From CAYNNQ01 sp964398785 (GTDB lineage Bacteria > Desulfobacterota > Desulfovibrionia > Desulfovibrionales > Desulfonatronovibrionaceae), in the NCBI GenBank assembly GCA_964398785.1, contig CAYNNQ010000001.1:1-64000 (forward strand): a stretch of DNA of 64,000 nucleotides, written 5' to 3'. Both the position numbers and the translations under genes were made by a program. The notes under the pieces were generated by a model. The model was given only the letters and a program-made list of their open reading frames with translations, made no database searches and was not told the origin of the DNA. Every line of letters begins with the position of its first letter. Position 1 is the first letter of the stretch. Positions 32,156-40,609 of this stretch are shown one piece after another.

Positions 32156-33071
32156 TTATCTGTTCCAGATATAAATTGGCGTTGTGGGCCGCGGTGGCCC
32201 CGTCTCCGACAGCAGAGGATATCTGCCGGCATTTCTTGGCCCGGATATCCCCGGCCGCAAAAATCCCTCCTACACTGGTCTGCATCTCCGCATCAGTAAG
32301 GACAAAGCCTTGCTTGTCCTTATCGATTTCTCCTGGAACACATTCGGACTGCGGGTCCACCCCGACAAATATAAACGCGCCGTTTACCGGAAGCTCCCAA
32401 ACGTCATCGTTCTGGACATTGCGCAAACGGGCCTTCTGGAGTCCATCCTCCCCCAAAAACTCCTGGACAACTGTATCCATGTGCGTCTCAATTTTCTCGT
32501 TGGCCAGAATCTTGTCCTGGTATATCCGGGCTCCGCGGAATCTGTCCCTTCTATGCACCAAATGGATCTTGTCCACTATCTTGGAAAGATACAAAGATTC
32601 CTCTAGGGCAGTATCCCCGCCCCCCACGCAGACTACTTCCTGGCCGCGGAAAAAATTCCCGTCGCATATCGCGCAATAGGAAACCCCCCGTCCGGTAAAC
32701 TCTTCTTCCCCGGGGACTCCCAGCTTGCGCCACTTGGCTCCGGTGCAAAGGATTATGGTTTTGGCCCGGACCCATTTTTCCCCCACCAAGACCTCGTTGG
32801 CTCCGGGAGCGCACTTTATATCCCGCACCTCCTCGGTCATTTTGGTATACTCGAAGCCTTCCACATGTGCGGAAAACTTATCCGCCAGTTCGAATCCGGA
32901 TATCCCTTCCGGAAAACCAGGATAATTGTCCACTTTCTCCGTAAGCAAAACCTGTCCGCCCGGGGCCAATTTTTCCGCCCAGCACACATTTGCTCCGGAA
33001 CGCAAAAGATAAAGGGCGGCGGTTGCCCCGGCCGGCCCTCCCCCGATTATCAGGGCATCGTATTCCTGCAT
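32148..33071 (-). CDS. trxB: Thioredoxin reductase
   Basis: A 307-residue flavoprotein: FAD site IIGGGPAGATAALYL (near 8), redox-active CAIC in SYCAICDGNFF (near 133), NADPH-site VGGGDTALEESLYL (near 150), and the C-terminal FAD block GIFAAGDIRAKKCRQ. It reduces the thioredoxin encoded two bases upstream. In anaerobes it may use NADPH or other donors; the sequence does not decide. Part of the trxA-trxB-bamD transcript. Confidence 0.95.
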   Translation of the reverse strand: MQEYDALIIGGGPAGATAALYLLRSGANVCWAEKLAPGGQVLLTEKVDNYPGFPEGISGFELADKFSAHVEGFEYTKMTEEVRDIKCAPGANEVLVGEKWVRAKTIILCTGAKWRKLGVPGEEEFTGRGVSYCAICDGNFFRGQEVVCVGGGDTALEESLYLSKIVDKIHLVHRRDRFRGARIYQDKILANEKIETHMDTVVQEFLGEDGLQKARLRNVQNDDVWELPVNGAFIFVGVDPQSECVPGEIDKDKQGFVLTDAEMQTSVGGIFAAGDIRAKKCRQISSAVGDGATAAHNANLYLEQIND

Positions 33072-33073
33072 GA

Positions 33074-33394
33074 CTAAACTGCCTTATCGGAAATCATCTG
33101 TTTCAAGCTTGCCTTGGACACGGCTCCGGTAACCTGATCCAGCACCTCGCCACCCTTGAAGAGAATCAAGGTGGGGATGGCCCGGATGCCGTACTTGCCC
33201 GGAGTGCCCGAATTCTCATCCACATTCATTTTCACTATTTTGAGCCGCCCGGTATATTCCTGCTCCAGTTCCTCCAATACAGGGGCAATAGCCCTGCACG
33301 GTCCGCACCACGGAGCCCAGTAATCCACCAATACCGGCAGTTCACACTGCAAAACCTCTTCATCAAATGTAGAGTCTGTAACCTGATTAGGCAT
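33074..33394 (-). CDS. trxA: Thioredoxin
   Basis: A 106-residue thioredoxin with the standard active site WAPWCGPCRAIAP (CGPC near residue 32) and the cis-proline loop RAIPTLILFKGG. Cytoplasmic disulfide reductant. First gene of a trxA-trxB-bamD run, with a very good sigma70-type promoter overlapped by a palindrome just upstream (33439-33476). Confidence 0.97.
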   Translation of the reverse strand: MPNQVTDSTFDEEVLQCELPVLVDYWAPWCGPCRAIAPVLEELEQEYTGRLKIVKMNVDENSGTPGKYGIRAIPTLILFKGGEVLDQVTGAVSKASLKQMISDKAV

Positions 33395-33438
33395 GATTTT
33401 CTCCCTCGTGGTTAAAAAATTATTCTCTTTCGCAACCC

Positions 33439-33476
33439 AACTAGATTTATCTAGTTACCACCCCAGCCCCTGTCAA
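33439..33476 (-). promoter_or_regulatory. Sigma70-type promoter of trxA with overlapping palindrome
   Basis: On the minus strand, TTGACA (33471-33476), a 17-base spacer and TAGATA (33448-33453) form a near-consensus promoter about 55 bases upstream of trxA. A perfect 8+8 inverted repeat AACTAGAT-TT-ATCTAGTT (33439-33456) covers the -10 box, the expected place for a repressor. The regulator is unknown; a redox or Rrf2-type protein is only a guess. Confidence 0.7.
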
Positions 33477-33533
33477 GATGGCTGCCGCGAAGCCGAAAGG
33501 GATGGCCCGGGATCAGCAGCCGAAATTATTTAG

Positions 33534-33718
33534 TTTCCATCCGGAAATGGCCCTTTTCCATTTTAACGGCGTCAATTTTCGTAATTATTCGATCACGTAT
33601 TAAGATACGCTCGCTCATAATTACTTAATTTCCTTGTTAAACAGAAAAAAATCTCATTTCCGAATTGGTAACGTGAAATTTCTAAAACCGGAAATTTTTG
33701 AATTTCCGGATAAGAATT
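33534..33718 (+). repeat. MITE-like intergenic element, family 2, copy 1
   Basis: About 180 bases with related ends TTTCCATCCGGAAAT and (reverse complement of right end) TTCTTATCCGGAAAT, 12 of 15 alike. The interior includes CCGGAAAT-TTTTGA-ATTTCCGG hairpin (33689-33710). An inverted copy, about 90 percent alike by eye with an unbroken 42-base identity, lies at 45960-46137; a 36-base derivative at 11089-11124. Flanks ATTATTTAG (33525-33533) and ATTATCTAG (33716-33724) look like a 9-base target duplication with one change. It abuts the stop codon of the HD-GYP gene. Confidence 0.8.
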
Positions 33719-34964
33719 ATCTAGGCTCTTCAATGTCCAAGGAAAAATCGCATGGAATATCTTCTGCTTTTAGCTTTTCCATATCCCGGAATTTTTCAAA
33801 ATCTTCCTCCCGATCCGGGTATCTGGACTGAATCCGGAGCAGTTCATCGTATTCCTTTTCAAACACCTGCACAAGATACGGATCGAAGTGCGCCCCTTTT
33901 TCCTTTCGCAATATATCCCAAACCTTTTCCTCCGGGAAAGGAGGCTTGTACACCCGCCGGGAACTAAGGGCGTCAAAGACGTCGGACAAGGCCACTACCC
34001 TTCCCAAAAGGGGTATGTCTTTCCCGGAAAGGCCCTGCGGATAGCCGCTGCCGTCGTATTTTTCATGATGGGTCAAGGTAACCGCCTGTGCCGCCTGCAG
34101 GATATCGCTGTTCGCCCCCTGCAGGATCTTGGCCCCTACCAGGGTATGGTACTGCATGGTCCGGCGCTCTTCCGGGGTAAGTTTCCCTGGCTTGTGCAAA
34201 ATGGAGTCCGGCACGCCCAACTTGCCAACATCGTGCATGGCAGCGGCCCAATAAACAAGCTCCAGCTTGTCTTCCCCCACCCCCAGGCTTTGGGCCAAAA
34301 GACGGCTGTACTCGCTTACTCTGCGAATATGATTGGCTGTTTCTTTGTCCCTGTACTCCGCGGCCACACCCAAGCGAAAAACAGTCTCCAGATGCGCTTC
34401 GCGGAGCTGTTCGGTTAGCTGGGCGTTGTGTATGGCCACCGCCGCCTCCGAGGCAAAAGAAGAAATCACCTTTTCAATATCCCCGGAAAAGGGGATGAAA
34501 CGGCCCATCTCGTTCTTGGCGTTTATAAGCTGGATAACCCCCACCACATTGTTCTCCGTATCCAGCATGGGTACCACGAGCATGGAACGACAGAAATAAT
34601 TGTTGGCCTTGTCCCAGTAATCGTTGAACCGAAAAGGGAACTGCGGGGGCAGATTATAGACATCTGGCAGGTTTAGCACTTCTTTGTGCACCGCGCAGTA
34701 ACCGGCGATACTGTTTTCATCCACGGGAATGTCGAATTTTTCAAAAAGCTGTCTGGTATTTTCCTCCCCGTGGCGCCGAAACAGGGTCTCGTTCTGGCTG
34801 GTACTGAACCACAGGCGTTCATTTTGAACCAGGTATACCGAACCGGCATCTGCGTTGGTCATCTCCCGCCCCTCGGTGAGTATCAAGTCCAGAAGCGTAT
34901 CCAGATCCCGAGTACTGGTCAGGGCGATGCCCACCTTTATCATGCGCTGGGTAAAATCCTTCAT
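33717..34964 (-). CDS. GAF and HD-GYP domain protein (cyclic-di-GMP phosphodiesterase-like)
   Basis: A 415-residue cytoplasmic protein. A GAF sensor domain (about 15-180), a linker helix, then an HD-GYP domain: HIRRVSEYSRLLAQSLG, AAAMHDVGKLGVPDSIL (HD pair), HTLVGAKIL, HHEKYDGSGYPQGLSGKDIP (HHE...GYP) and RVVALSDVFDALSS, all key residues present. Such proteins hydrolyse cyclic di-GMP in response to a signal bound by GAF. Its start overlaps the tsaD stop by 4 bases. Its 3' end coincides with the edge of the MITE-like element, which may have replaced the original last codons. Confidence 0.9.
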   Translation of the reverse strand: MKDFTQRMIKVGIALTSTRDLDTLLDLILTEGREMTNADAGSVYLVQNERLWFSTSQNETLFRRHGEENTRQLFEKFDIPVDENSIAGYCAVHKEVLNLPDVYNLPPQFPFRFNDYWDKANNYFCRSMLVVPMLDTENNVVGVIQLINAKNEMGRFIPFSGDIEKVISSFASEAAVAIHNAQLTEQLREAHLETVFRLGVAAEYRDKETANHIRRVSEYSRLLAQSLGVGEDKLELVYWAAAMHDVGKLGVPDSILHKPGKLTPEERRTMQYHTLVGAKILQGANSDILQAAQAVTLTHHEKYDGSGYPQGLSGKDIPLLGRVVALSDVFDALSSRRVYKPPFPEEKVWDILRKEKGAHFDPYLVQVFEKEYDELLRIQSRYPDREEDFEKFRDMEKLKAEDIPCDFSLDIEEPR

Positions 34965-36031
34965 GGCTGTCTTTTGGCCTCTTGTACAAAGTCAAAGGGC
35001 ACCGGACGCCCCCGGGGAACCGCTTCCAGATCCAGGGAATGGGAATAACCCAATTCGGCCAGGATGTAGCCGGTATAGGCAATCATGGCCGCATTGTCCG
35101 TGCACAATTCCAATTCCGGAAGCACAAGCTCCACCCCACGCGTCGTCGCCATTTCCCGCAGTTCCTGCCGGAGCATGGAATTAGCCGCCACCCCGCCGGC
35201 GACAATCACCGCGGAAACAGGGCGCTTGTCCAGGGCCCTTTCCAGTTTGCGGCGCAAGGTACGCGCCACGCTGCGATTAAATGCCGCGCATACATTTGTC
35301 AGTTCCGGATCCGGGTGGTCTGGTATCCCAGCTGAAGCGGACTGCAAAGCAAGCCCTGGATTTTCGCGTACATAATTGGCCACCGCGGTTTTTAAACCGC
35401 TGAAACTGAAATCCAGATTTTGATTATCCAGATACGGACAAGGGAATAGTTCCTTTTCCTGTCCCCCGGCCCCGTCCGCCAGGCGATCGATATACACCCC
35501 TCCCGGATAGGGCAAATTCAAGCACTTGGAAACCTTGTCAAAGGCCTCTCCCGCGGCATCGTCCAAGGTGGTTCCCAGGAGCTCGAAATCGCTCGGGGAA
35601 TGCATGTGATAAATCTGGGTGTGCCCCCCGGAAACCAAAAGACCCATACAGGGTAGAGGCAGATTCCTTCTTATCCCCGGAGCCAGTAAATGGGCGTGCA
35701 AATGGTTCACTCCGATAAGGGGGATATCCAGTCCCAGGGCCAGTCCCTTGGCAAAACCCAGCCCTACGAGCAGGCTGCCCAAAAGCCCCGGCCCCCTGGC
35801 CACACAGACCCGGTCCAGAGAATGCATGTCCAGCTCGGTTTCTTGAATAAGCTCCGAACAAAGAGACTTGATCGCGCTCAAATGCCTGCGGGAAGCAAGC
35901 TCCGGTACCACCCCGCCGAAAACGGAATGCACACCGGCCTGGGAGGCTATCCTCTCGCCCAAAAGCCGGCCATCGCGGAGGAGGGCCACAGCGGTCTCGT
36001 CACATGAACTCTCAATGCCCAGACAAAGCAT
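34961..36031 (-). CDS. tsaD: tRNA N6-adenosine threonylcarbamoyltransferase
   Basis: A 356-residue Kae1/TsaD protein: GIESSCDETAVALL start, metal-binding histidines in GVNHLHAHLLAPG (near 110), MGLLVSGGHTQIYH, and the C-terminal DNAAMIAYTGYI. It transfers threonylcarbamoyl to A37 of ANN-decoding tRNAs together with TsaB/TsaE, which are not in this window. Six bases downstream of fbp; likely an operon fbp-tsaD-HD-GYP. Confidence 0.96.
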   Translation of the reverse strand: MLCLGIESSCDETAVALLRDGRLLGERIASQAGVHSVFGGVVPELASRRHLSAIKSLCSELIQETELDMHSLDRVCVARGPGLLGSLLVGLGFAKGLALGLDIPLIGVNHLHAHLLAPGIRRNLPLPCMGLLVSGGHTQIYHMHSPSDFELLGTTLDDAAGEAFDKVSKCLNLPYPGGVYIDRLADGAGGQEKELFPCPYLDNQNLDFSFSGLKTAVANYVRENPGLALQSASAGIPDHPDPELTNVCAAFNRSVARTLRRKLERALDKRPVSAVIVAGGVAANSMLRQELREMATTRGVELVLPELELCTDNAAMIAYTGYILAELGYSHSLDLEAVPRGRPVPFDFVQEAKRQP

Positions 36032-36036
36032 GGTCC

Positions 36037-37047
36037 CTATTTGTCCTCCGCCCCCAGGACCTGCATCGCTTCGGTCACATCCTTGTGGGAGCCGATAAAC
36101 AGCGGAGTGCGCTGATGCAATTCCCGGGGTTCAATATCCAGTATTCGCCGGGCCCCGTCCGTGGCCCTGCCCCCGGCCTGCTCCACCAAAAAGGACATGG
36201 GATTGGCTTCGCATAAAAGGCGGAGTTTTCCGTTTGGCTTTTTCGGATCCCGGTTGTCCGCGGGATACATGAATATCCCCCCATAAAGTAGATTGCGATG
36301 GAAATCCGCAACCAGGGAACCTATATAGCGCAGACTGTACGGTCGGCCGCGCCCGTTTTTCTTGGACTTGAAATGGGACACGCAGTCCTGGACATCCTTT
36401 TTCCAGTAATCCCAATAACCTTCATTCACGGAATACAGCTTGCCCTGCTCCGGGATCTTTATATCCGGATGGGATAGCAGGAATTCCCCTACGCCGGGAT
36501 CCAGGGTGAATCCGTGCACCCCGCGTCCGGTGGAATAGACCATCACCGTGGAAGAGCCGTAAATAAAATACCCGGCCGCGATCTGTTCCGCGCCCTTCTG
36601 CAAGACGTCCCCGCTGACAACGGGGCCCTCACTGTCCGTGCGCCGGTATATGGAAAAGATGGTCCCGATGCTCACATTGGCGTTTATATTCGAAGACCCG
36701 TCCAAGGGATCAAGGACCAGGATATAGTCGCCCTGGGGAAAGCCCTCGGGGATCTCCATTATATCCGCGCTTTCCTCCGAGGCCATGGCGCACAGGACCC
36801 CGGCCCGCTGCATACGGTGGACAATGACCCGATTGGCGAATTCATCCAGTTTCTGGATCTCCTCGCCCTGGACATTGGTCTGCCCGGTCAAACCCAGGAC
36901 ATCTACCAGGCCCGCCTTGTTCACCTCCCGGCTAATGATCTTGGCCGCGAAAATGAGCTCATTCAAGAGCCGGGTGAAGCGGCCAGTGGCCATGGGGTTC
37001 TCCCTTTGGTGCACCAGTAGGTGTTCGGTGACTGTTACCTGTCGCAT
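36037..37047 (-). CDS. fbp: Fructose-1,6-bisphosphatase class I
   Basis: A 336-residue enzyme: metal-site block VLDPLDGSSNINANVSIGTI (near 115), EESADIMEIPEG upstream of it, and YIGSLVADFHRNLLYGGIFM (near 245). It dephosphorylates fructose 1,6-bisphosphate in gluconeogenesis. Class I length and motifs are complete. The upstream lipoprotein gene ends 14 bases before it on the same strand. Confidence 0.96.
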   Translation of the reverse strand: MRQVTVTEHLLVHQRENPMATGRFTRLLNELIFAAKIISREVNKAGLVDVLGLTGQTNVQGEEIQKLDEFANRVIVHRMQRAGVLCAMASEESADIMEIPEGFPQGDYILVLDPLDGSSNINANVSIGTIFSIYRRTDSEGPVVSGDVLQKGAEQIAAGYFIYGSSTVMVYSTGRGVHGFTLDPGVGEFLLSHPDIKIPEQGKLYSVNEGYWDYWKKDVQDCVSHFKSKKNGRGRPYSLRYIGSLVADFHRNLLYGGIFMYPADNRDPKKPNGKLRLLCEANPMSFLVEQAGGRATDGARRILDIEPRELHQRTPLFIGSHKDVTEAMQVLGAEDK

Positions 37048-37061
37048 AAGCCCCCCTTTTT

Positions 37062-37811
37062 TTACTCTTTGAGGCTATTGGAGCCAGTTATGTAAACCAG
37101 CCATTTGTTACCCGCCTTGCGCGCGAACCATAAAAGATTTTTTTGTTTATGGGGAAATCGGCCGCTTATATCTTCGGCAAGGAGCTTCTTCCAGGGACGA
37201 TTTTGCAGATACCCGCTTATCCCTTTCAAATCCCCGCTCCAAAGGACCCGCTCGTCCATAACCAGGGACATCCTTTCACTGGAGGGGCTGAGTTCGGCAA
37301 AGACCCGCGGATCAAACTGTACTGCAAGCATCCCCTGCCATTCCACCCCCTTGAAAAAGGGGCGGGCAAGGATTACTTCCGGACCAAACTTGGTATCCTG
37401 GATAAAAGTCCTTATCTGCCAGTCTCCTACAGATATTTCTTCCGTGTCTATTTTTGCATAATCTATCTTTTTTATCCCTTCCTCCGGATAGCGGTTCAGT
37501 TCATTGCCCTGGGCATCCACGGCAAATGCGGCATCCAACCAGGTAAAACGGCGCATTGTGGATTTGAACCACGATTCCCGGGGGTAGTCATTCTGGGTGC
37601 GCAAATGGCGCAAAAGAGCGGAAAGTTCCTTGTCCGCGGGGTAAAAAATCCGGGCCAGTTTATCTTCCTGGCTTCCCTCCAAACCCTCCGTGTGCAGGTC
37701 TATGTCCGGGGTAGGGTACACATAGTCATAATACGCATCAGTGGTTTTATCCCACCAACCGCACCCGGTCAGACAAACAAAAACAAGAAAAATCCCCAGC
37801 CATTTATACAT
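37062..37811 (-). CDS. Putative lipoprotein, unknown function
   Basis: A 249-residue protein with a signal peptide and lipobox CLTGCGWW (lipidated Cys near residue 17). The mature part contains FTWLDAAFAVDAQGNELNRY and DPRVFAELSPSSERMSLVMD, which resembles the pattern of PAS/Cache-like periplasmic sensor folds; no other family was recognised. It could be an envelope sensor or stress lipoprotein. It precedes fbp on the same strand. Confidence 0.7.
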   Translation of the reverse strand: MYKWLGIFLVFVCLTGCGWWDKTTDAYYDYVYPTPDIDLHTEGLEGSQEDKLARIFYPADKELSALLRHLRTQNDYPRESWFKSTMRRFTWLDAAFAVDAQGNELNRYPEEGIKKIDYAKIDTEEISVGDWQIRTFIQDTKFGPEVILARPFFKGVEWQGMLAVQFDPRVFAELSPSSERMSLVMDERVLWSGDLKGISGYLQNRPWKKLLAEDISGRFPHKQKNLLWFARKAGNKWLVYITGSNSLKE

Positions 37812-37959
37812 GCAAAAACTCCTAAAGTATCAAACATTGATAAAAAGACTATAAAATAGTAACCGCTGAAATACAGTAATTGGATCTGAAAAGATCTTGC
37901 CCGCAAACCGGCCCTATTCGCCCCGCAGGCAATCGAGGCCGCAAAATCGGAAACCAAAA

Positions 37960-38400
37960 ATGGCTCTAAATATCCTTATCATCCTGCTCATCTGCCTGAT
38001 ATTTGTTATCCTGGTGGCCTATACAGTGCGCTACCTGTACAGCCGCAAAGCGCAGCATATCAATTTAATTAAGGAAAAGCAAAAAAAAGCCCAGGAGGAT
38101 TTCGACAGTCTCAAAGAAAACCTCACTCAGCTTGCGGCCCAAAAAAAGAACCTGCAAAGACGCCTCTCCGAGATGAAGGAGGAAGAACTCGAAGCCGAAA
38201 ACGAAGAAGAGCAGCCCCCCCCCAAGACCCCCTTGGAAATCCTCAAGGAGAAAAACATCATCTCTGATCCGCAGGTGGAAAAGGCCGAAAATTATCTAAA
38301 AAACAACGAGGCCAACCTGGAAGTGGAGGATGTAATGGTCATGCTGGGATTTGTCACCCCGGAAGAACTCAAGGAAGCCCACAAAGAAAGCGAGGGCTAA
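37960..38400 (+). CDS. Single-pass membrane protein with coiled coil, unknown function
   Basis: Start at ATG 37960 (MALNILIILL); the frame reaches 37897 only through a TTG without a good binding site. The 146-residue product has one N-terminal membrane helix (about 4-26), then a charged coiled coil (IKEKQKKAQEDFDSLKENLT) rich in Glu/Lys, a proline stretch QPPPKTP and a small C-terminal domain EDVMVMLGFVTPEELKEAHK. Followed two bases later by another membrane coiled-coil gene. I do not recognise the family; an envelope scaffold is plausible. Confidence 0.7.
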   Translation: MALNILIILLICLIFVILVAYTVRYLYSRKAQHINLIKEKQKKAQEDFDSLKENLTQLAAQKKNLQRRLSEMKEEELEAENEEEQPPPKTPLEILKEKNIISDPQVEKAENYLKNNEANLEVEDVMVMLGFVTPEELKEAHKESEG

Positions 38401-38402
38401 CC

Positions 38403-38630
38403 ATGCAAATTTTTATCTTTTGGACCGCACTTTTCGCCGTCATTTCCTTCTGGATCGTGGGCTACGTATACATCAAGACCCAGGATGAAATTAAACAGCA
38501 CGAAAGCGAGCTTTCCCTCCTTCAGACCCGCCTGGAACACCGCAAAAAGGGTTTGCGAGAACAGGAAAGCAACCTGCAGGAGGAGATAAAAAGACTAAGT
38601 GAGCAAATCCAGCAACAGGAACAAAACTGA
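38403..38630 (+). CDS. Small membrane coiled-coil protein
   Basis: A 75-residue protein: membrane helix IFWTALFAVISFWIVGYVYI (about 4-23), then a continuous coiled coil (HESELSLLQTRLEHRKKGLR and onwards) to the end. It starts 2 bases after the preceding gene, so the two are surely co-expressed and may form a heteromeric coiled coil. Function unknown. Confidence 0.65.
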   Translation: MQIFIFWTALFAVISFWIVGYVYIKTQDEIKQHESELSLLQTRLEHRKKGLREQESNLQEEIKRLSEQIQQQEQN

Positions 38631-38670
38631 CCTCCGCCTCCAGCAAAAATTCTGGCTCTCCGACCCAGCC

Positions 38671-38755
38671 GTGTGGATTTTCTCCGTCTGATCTTTTTGG
38701 GTACTTTTAACGAGAGGCCCGCGCGTTTTCTTGACCCCGCCAAAAGGGGGAAGCC
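38671..38755 (-). repeat. Dispersed repeat family 1, copy D (inverted)
   Basis: The reverse complement reads TTTTGGCGGGGTCAAGAAAA, then CAAAAAGATCAGACGGAGAA and AATCCACAC, the same order of blocks as copies A-C but with a more diverged middle. Faces copy C across about 95 bases, so the two could fold into one long hairpin. Confidence 0.65.
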
Positions 38756-38851
38756 GGAGCGGGAAGCAACTCTGAATGCAGGCAGACAAAAGTACCAACT
38801 TGAATGCAGCACCCCCAAAAAACAAGAGTCCGGAGGGGGCAAGCATCCCCA

Positions 38852-38934
38852 TTTGGCGGGGTTTAGAAAACATCAGGCCGGCAGTTTGGCATCCAAAAAG
38901 ATGAGGCGTAGAAAATCCACATCAAAAATCGAGG
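38852..38934 (+). repeat. Dispersed repeat family 1, copy C
   Basis: Blocks: TTTGGCGGGGTTTAGAAAAC, ATCAGGCCGGCAGTTTGGCA, TCCAAAAAGATGAGGCGTAG, AAAATCCACATCAAAAATCG, AGG. Strong match to copies A and B by eye over more than 75 positions. Confidence 0.78.
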
Positions 38935-39045
38935 CCTTGCAATTTTCCTCCCGCTACAAGAGGACGGACTCTCCTCCCCAACGAACCTCCATCCCTTTGT
39001 CAGGGGATGGAAGCTTGCGTTTTCTTCGCCTGGGACTGACAGCCC

Positions 39046-40005
39046 CTACTGTTCCGCCCTTTGCTCCAGACGATCGGCCAGAAGGCTCAAGGTATCCACC
39101 ACTGATTCTTCTTCCCCTTTTTCCGGGATATCCTCCTGCATCTCTTTTAAATCCTCGTCTTGAGAAATATCTCCCGAGGGGAGACTCCCTTCTGCGGCTT
39201 CTTTGCTTGCATCTTCTTCCCCGGTTGGCGGCTCCAGTTGTTTTTTCACCTCGGCAATAATCTCTTCCAGTTCCCGGCGTTGGCCCCCGGGCATCTCGGA
39301 TTCCCACAAATAGCGATAAATCCGCAAAGACTGCTCATATTCCCCCTGCCGGTACAGTAGATCGGCCATGGATCGCGTCCTGGCCGGTTCCTCGAAATCC
39401 AGATCCTCCACTTCCTCGGCATCCTCATCCCGGATGTCTTCAAAAGATCCATCGCTTCCGGCTACAGGCATCTCCTCCTGCTCTTCCGTAATATTTTTGG
39501 ACTCTTCTCTCGCGGTCTCCGGATAACTTTGCTCATTTTCGGTCTCGCCGGCCTTTTCGGACTCCGGCCTCCCCTGGGGGACTTCCCCTCCTTTGCCAGA
39601 ATTCAAGAAGTTTTTTAGACCTCTTTGCAGGATATCCGCCAGGCTGACTCTGTTTCCCGCGGATTCCGCGGATATTATCCCCAGGGCGAGAGCCATTGCC
39701 TCCCGGCCGGAATCTTCATAGCCCCGGCTCAAAGTCTCCCAGAAAAAAGGATGTATTTCCAGCCCGGAGAATATCTCCCGGACCATATCCTGGCTTGCCT
39801 GCGCATCGCCCAGCTGATGGCAAGCCGAAGCCAGGAGGAGGCGTGCCTCGAAGTGCCCGGGGTGTTGCTTCAATCCGTTTCTTAAGACCTCTTGGGCCTC
39901 CTGCAGACGCCCCTGCCGCACATAGATCTCTGCCAGCGGATAAAAAAGTCTCGACCCCGGCTCCAGCTCTAAAACATCCAAATAAAATTTTTCCTGTTCC
40001 TCCAT
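39046..40005 (-). CDS. Tetratricopeptide repeat protein, acidic
   Basis: A 319-residue soluble protein. N-terminal TPR-like helices (SRLFYPLAEIYVRQGRLQEA, GLKQHPGHFEARLLLASACH), then a long Glu/Asp-rich segment of low complexity (about 145-215), a further TPR-like unit (MADLLYRQGEYEQSLRIYRY) and an acidic tail. It starts one base after the FtsB-like gene stop. A scaffold role is likely; no precise family recognised. Confidence 0.75.
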   Translation of the reverse strand: MEEQEKFYLDVLELEPGSRLFYPLAEIYVRQGRLQEAQEVLRNGLKQHPGHFEARLLLASACHQLGDAQASQDMVREIFSGLEIHPFFWETLSRGYEDSGREAMALALGIISAESAGNRVSLADILQRGLKNFLNSGKGGEVPQGRPESEKAGETENEQSYPETAREESKNITEEQEEMPVAGSDGSFEDIRDEDAEEVEDLDFEEPARTRSMADLLYRQGEYEQSLRIYRYLWESEMPGGQRRELEEIIAEVKKQLEPPTGEEDASKEAAEGSLPSGDISQDEDLKEMQEDIPEKGEEESVVDTLSLLADRLEQRAEQ

Positions 40006-40006
40006 C

Positions 40007-40303
40007 CTATTCTCCTGTCTCTTTGCTTTCCTGGGGGAATATATACATAATTTCCCTGTCTCCGAGGTAATGCAGGTGCTTGCGCACCTTCCTCATCCGA
40101 TAGGCGGGATCGTTTCTGAGCAAGGTAATTTCCCGGCTCAAGCGGCGGTTGTCCTGCAGTACCTTTTGATTCATCCTCTCCGTTTTTTTATAAACATCCC
40201 GCAGATGCATGTACTCAAAAACCCCGTTTTCCGCTATAAAAAGCTGGGCAAGGAGCAAGATTGTCACCGCCCACAAAAAACCCAAAACCAGCTTGAATCC
40301 CAT
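40007..40303 (-). CDS. FtsB/DivIC-type septum formation initiator protein
   Basis: A 98-residue bitopic membrane protein: membrane helix VLGFLWAVTILLLAQLFIA (about 5-24), then a short leucine-zipper-like coiled coil (KTERMNQKVLQDNRRLSREI) and the DivIC-type end NDPAYRMRKVRKHLHYLGDR. FtsB-like proteins join FtsL and FtsQ in the divisome. Length and layout fit. It lies between an unknown small gene and the TPR gene. Confidence 0.82.
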   Translation of the reverse strand: MGFKLVLGFLWAVTILLLAQLFIAENGVFEYMHLRDVYKKTERMNQKVLQDNRRLSREITLLRNDPAYRMRKVRKHLHYLGDREIMYIFPQESKETGE

Positions 40304-40339
40304 AAAACAGCCCGCTTGTAAAAAATATTGCCGCTTGGT

Positions 40340-40609
40340 TCAGTGCACCCGATCCGGAGGAAAGATGGACACTCCCAGATCCAGCAGGGGGTCACGGATC
40401 TCTTCCAGAAAAGACTCCGTGGCCTTTTCCACCCGCAGGATATCCGCGTCACTCACGGGTATTTCCGTAATACGTCCGGCCATTTCCTTTATCTGTTTGA
40501 GTTCCTTCTCCAGCTGTTTCCCCGAGGGCAGACGCATAACCGCCTCCTCCATATCCAAAATGGTCTGCAAACAGCTCTGGAGCCTGGCCCGCTTATCCCT
40601 TTCATGCAT
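40340..40609 (-). CDS. Small helical hypothetical protein
   Basis: I start it at MHERDKRARLQS (ATG 40609), with GAGG upstream and an 8-base overlap with the preceding zinc-ribbon gene; the frame extends to 40657 without support. The 89-residue product is mostly predicted helix with many Glu/Lys/Arg and no recognisable domain. Coupled translation with the zinc-ribbon protein suggests a joint function. Confidence 0.6.
   Translation of the reverse strand: MHERDKRARLQSCLQTILDMEEAVMRLPSGKQLEKELKQIKEMAGRITEIPVSDADILRVEKATESFLEEIRDPLLDLGVSIFPPDRVH

Larger units (their letters stand above)
38631..39045. other. Convergent intergenic region holding an inverted pair of family 1 repeats
   Basis: About 415 bases between the plus-strand coiled-coil pair and the minus-strand TPR gene. 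It is largely made of copy D (38671-38755, minus) and copy C (38852-38934, plus) of repeat family 1. A plus-strand open frame runs across both repeats but has no domain. Confidence 0.5.

Noticed and set aside
32184..32679. Plus-strand frames opposite trxB
   Set aside because: Antisense shadows of the well-supported thioredoxin reductase gene.
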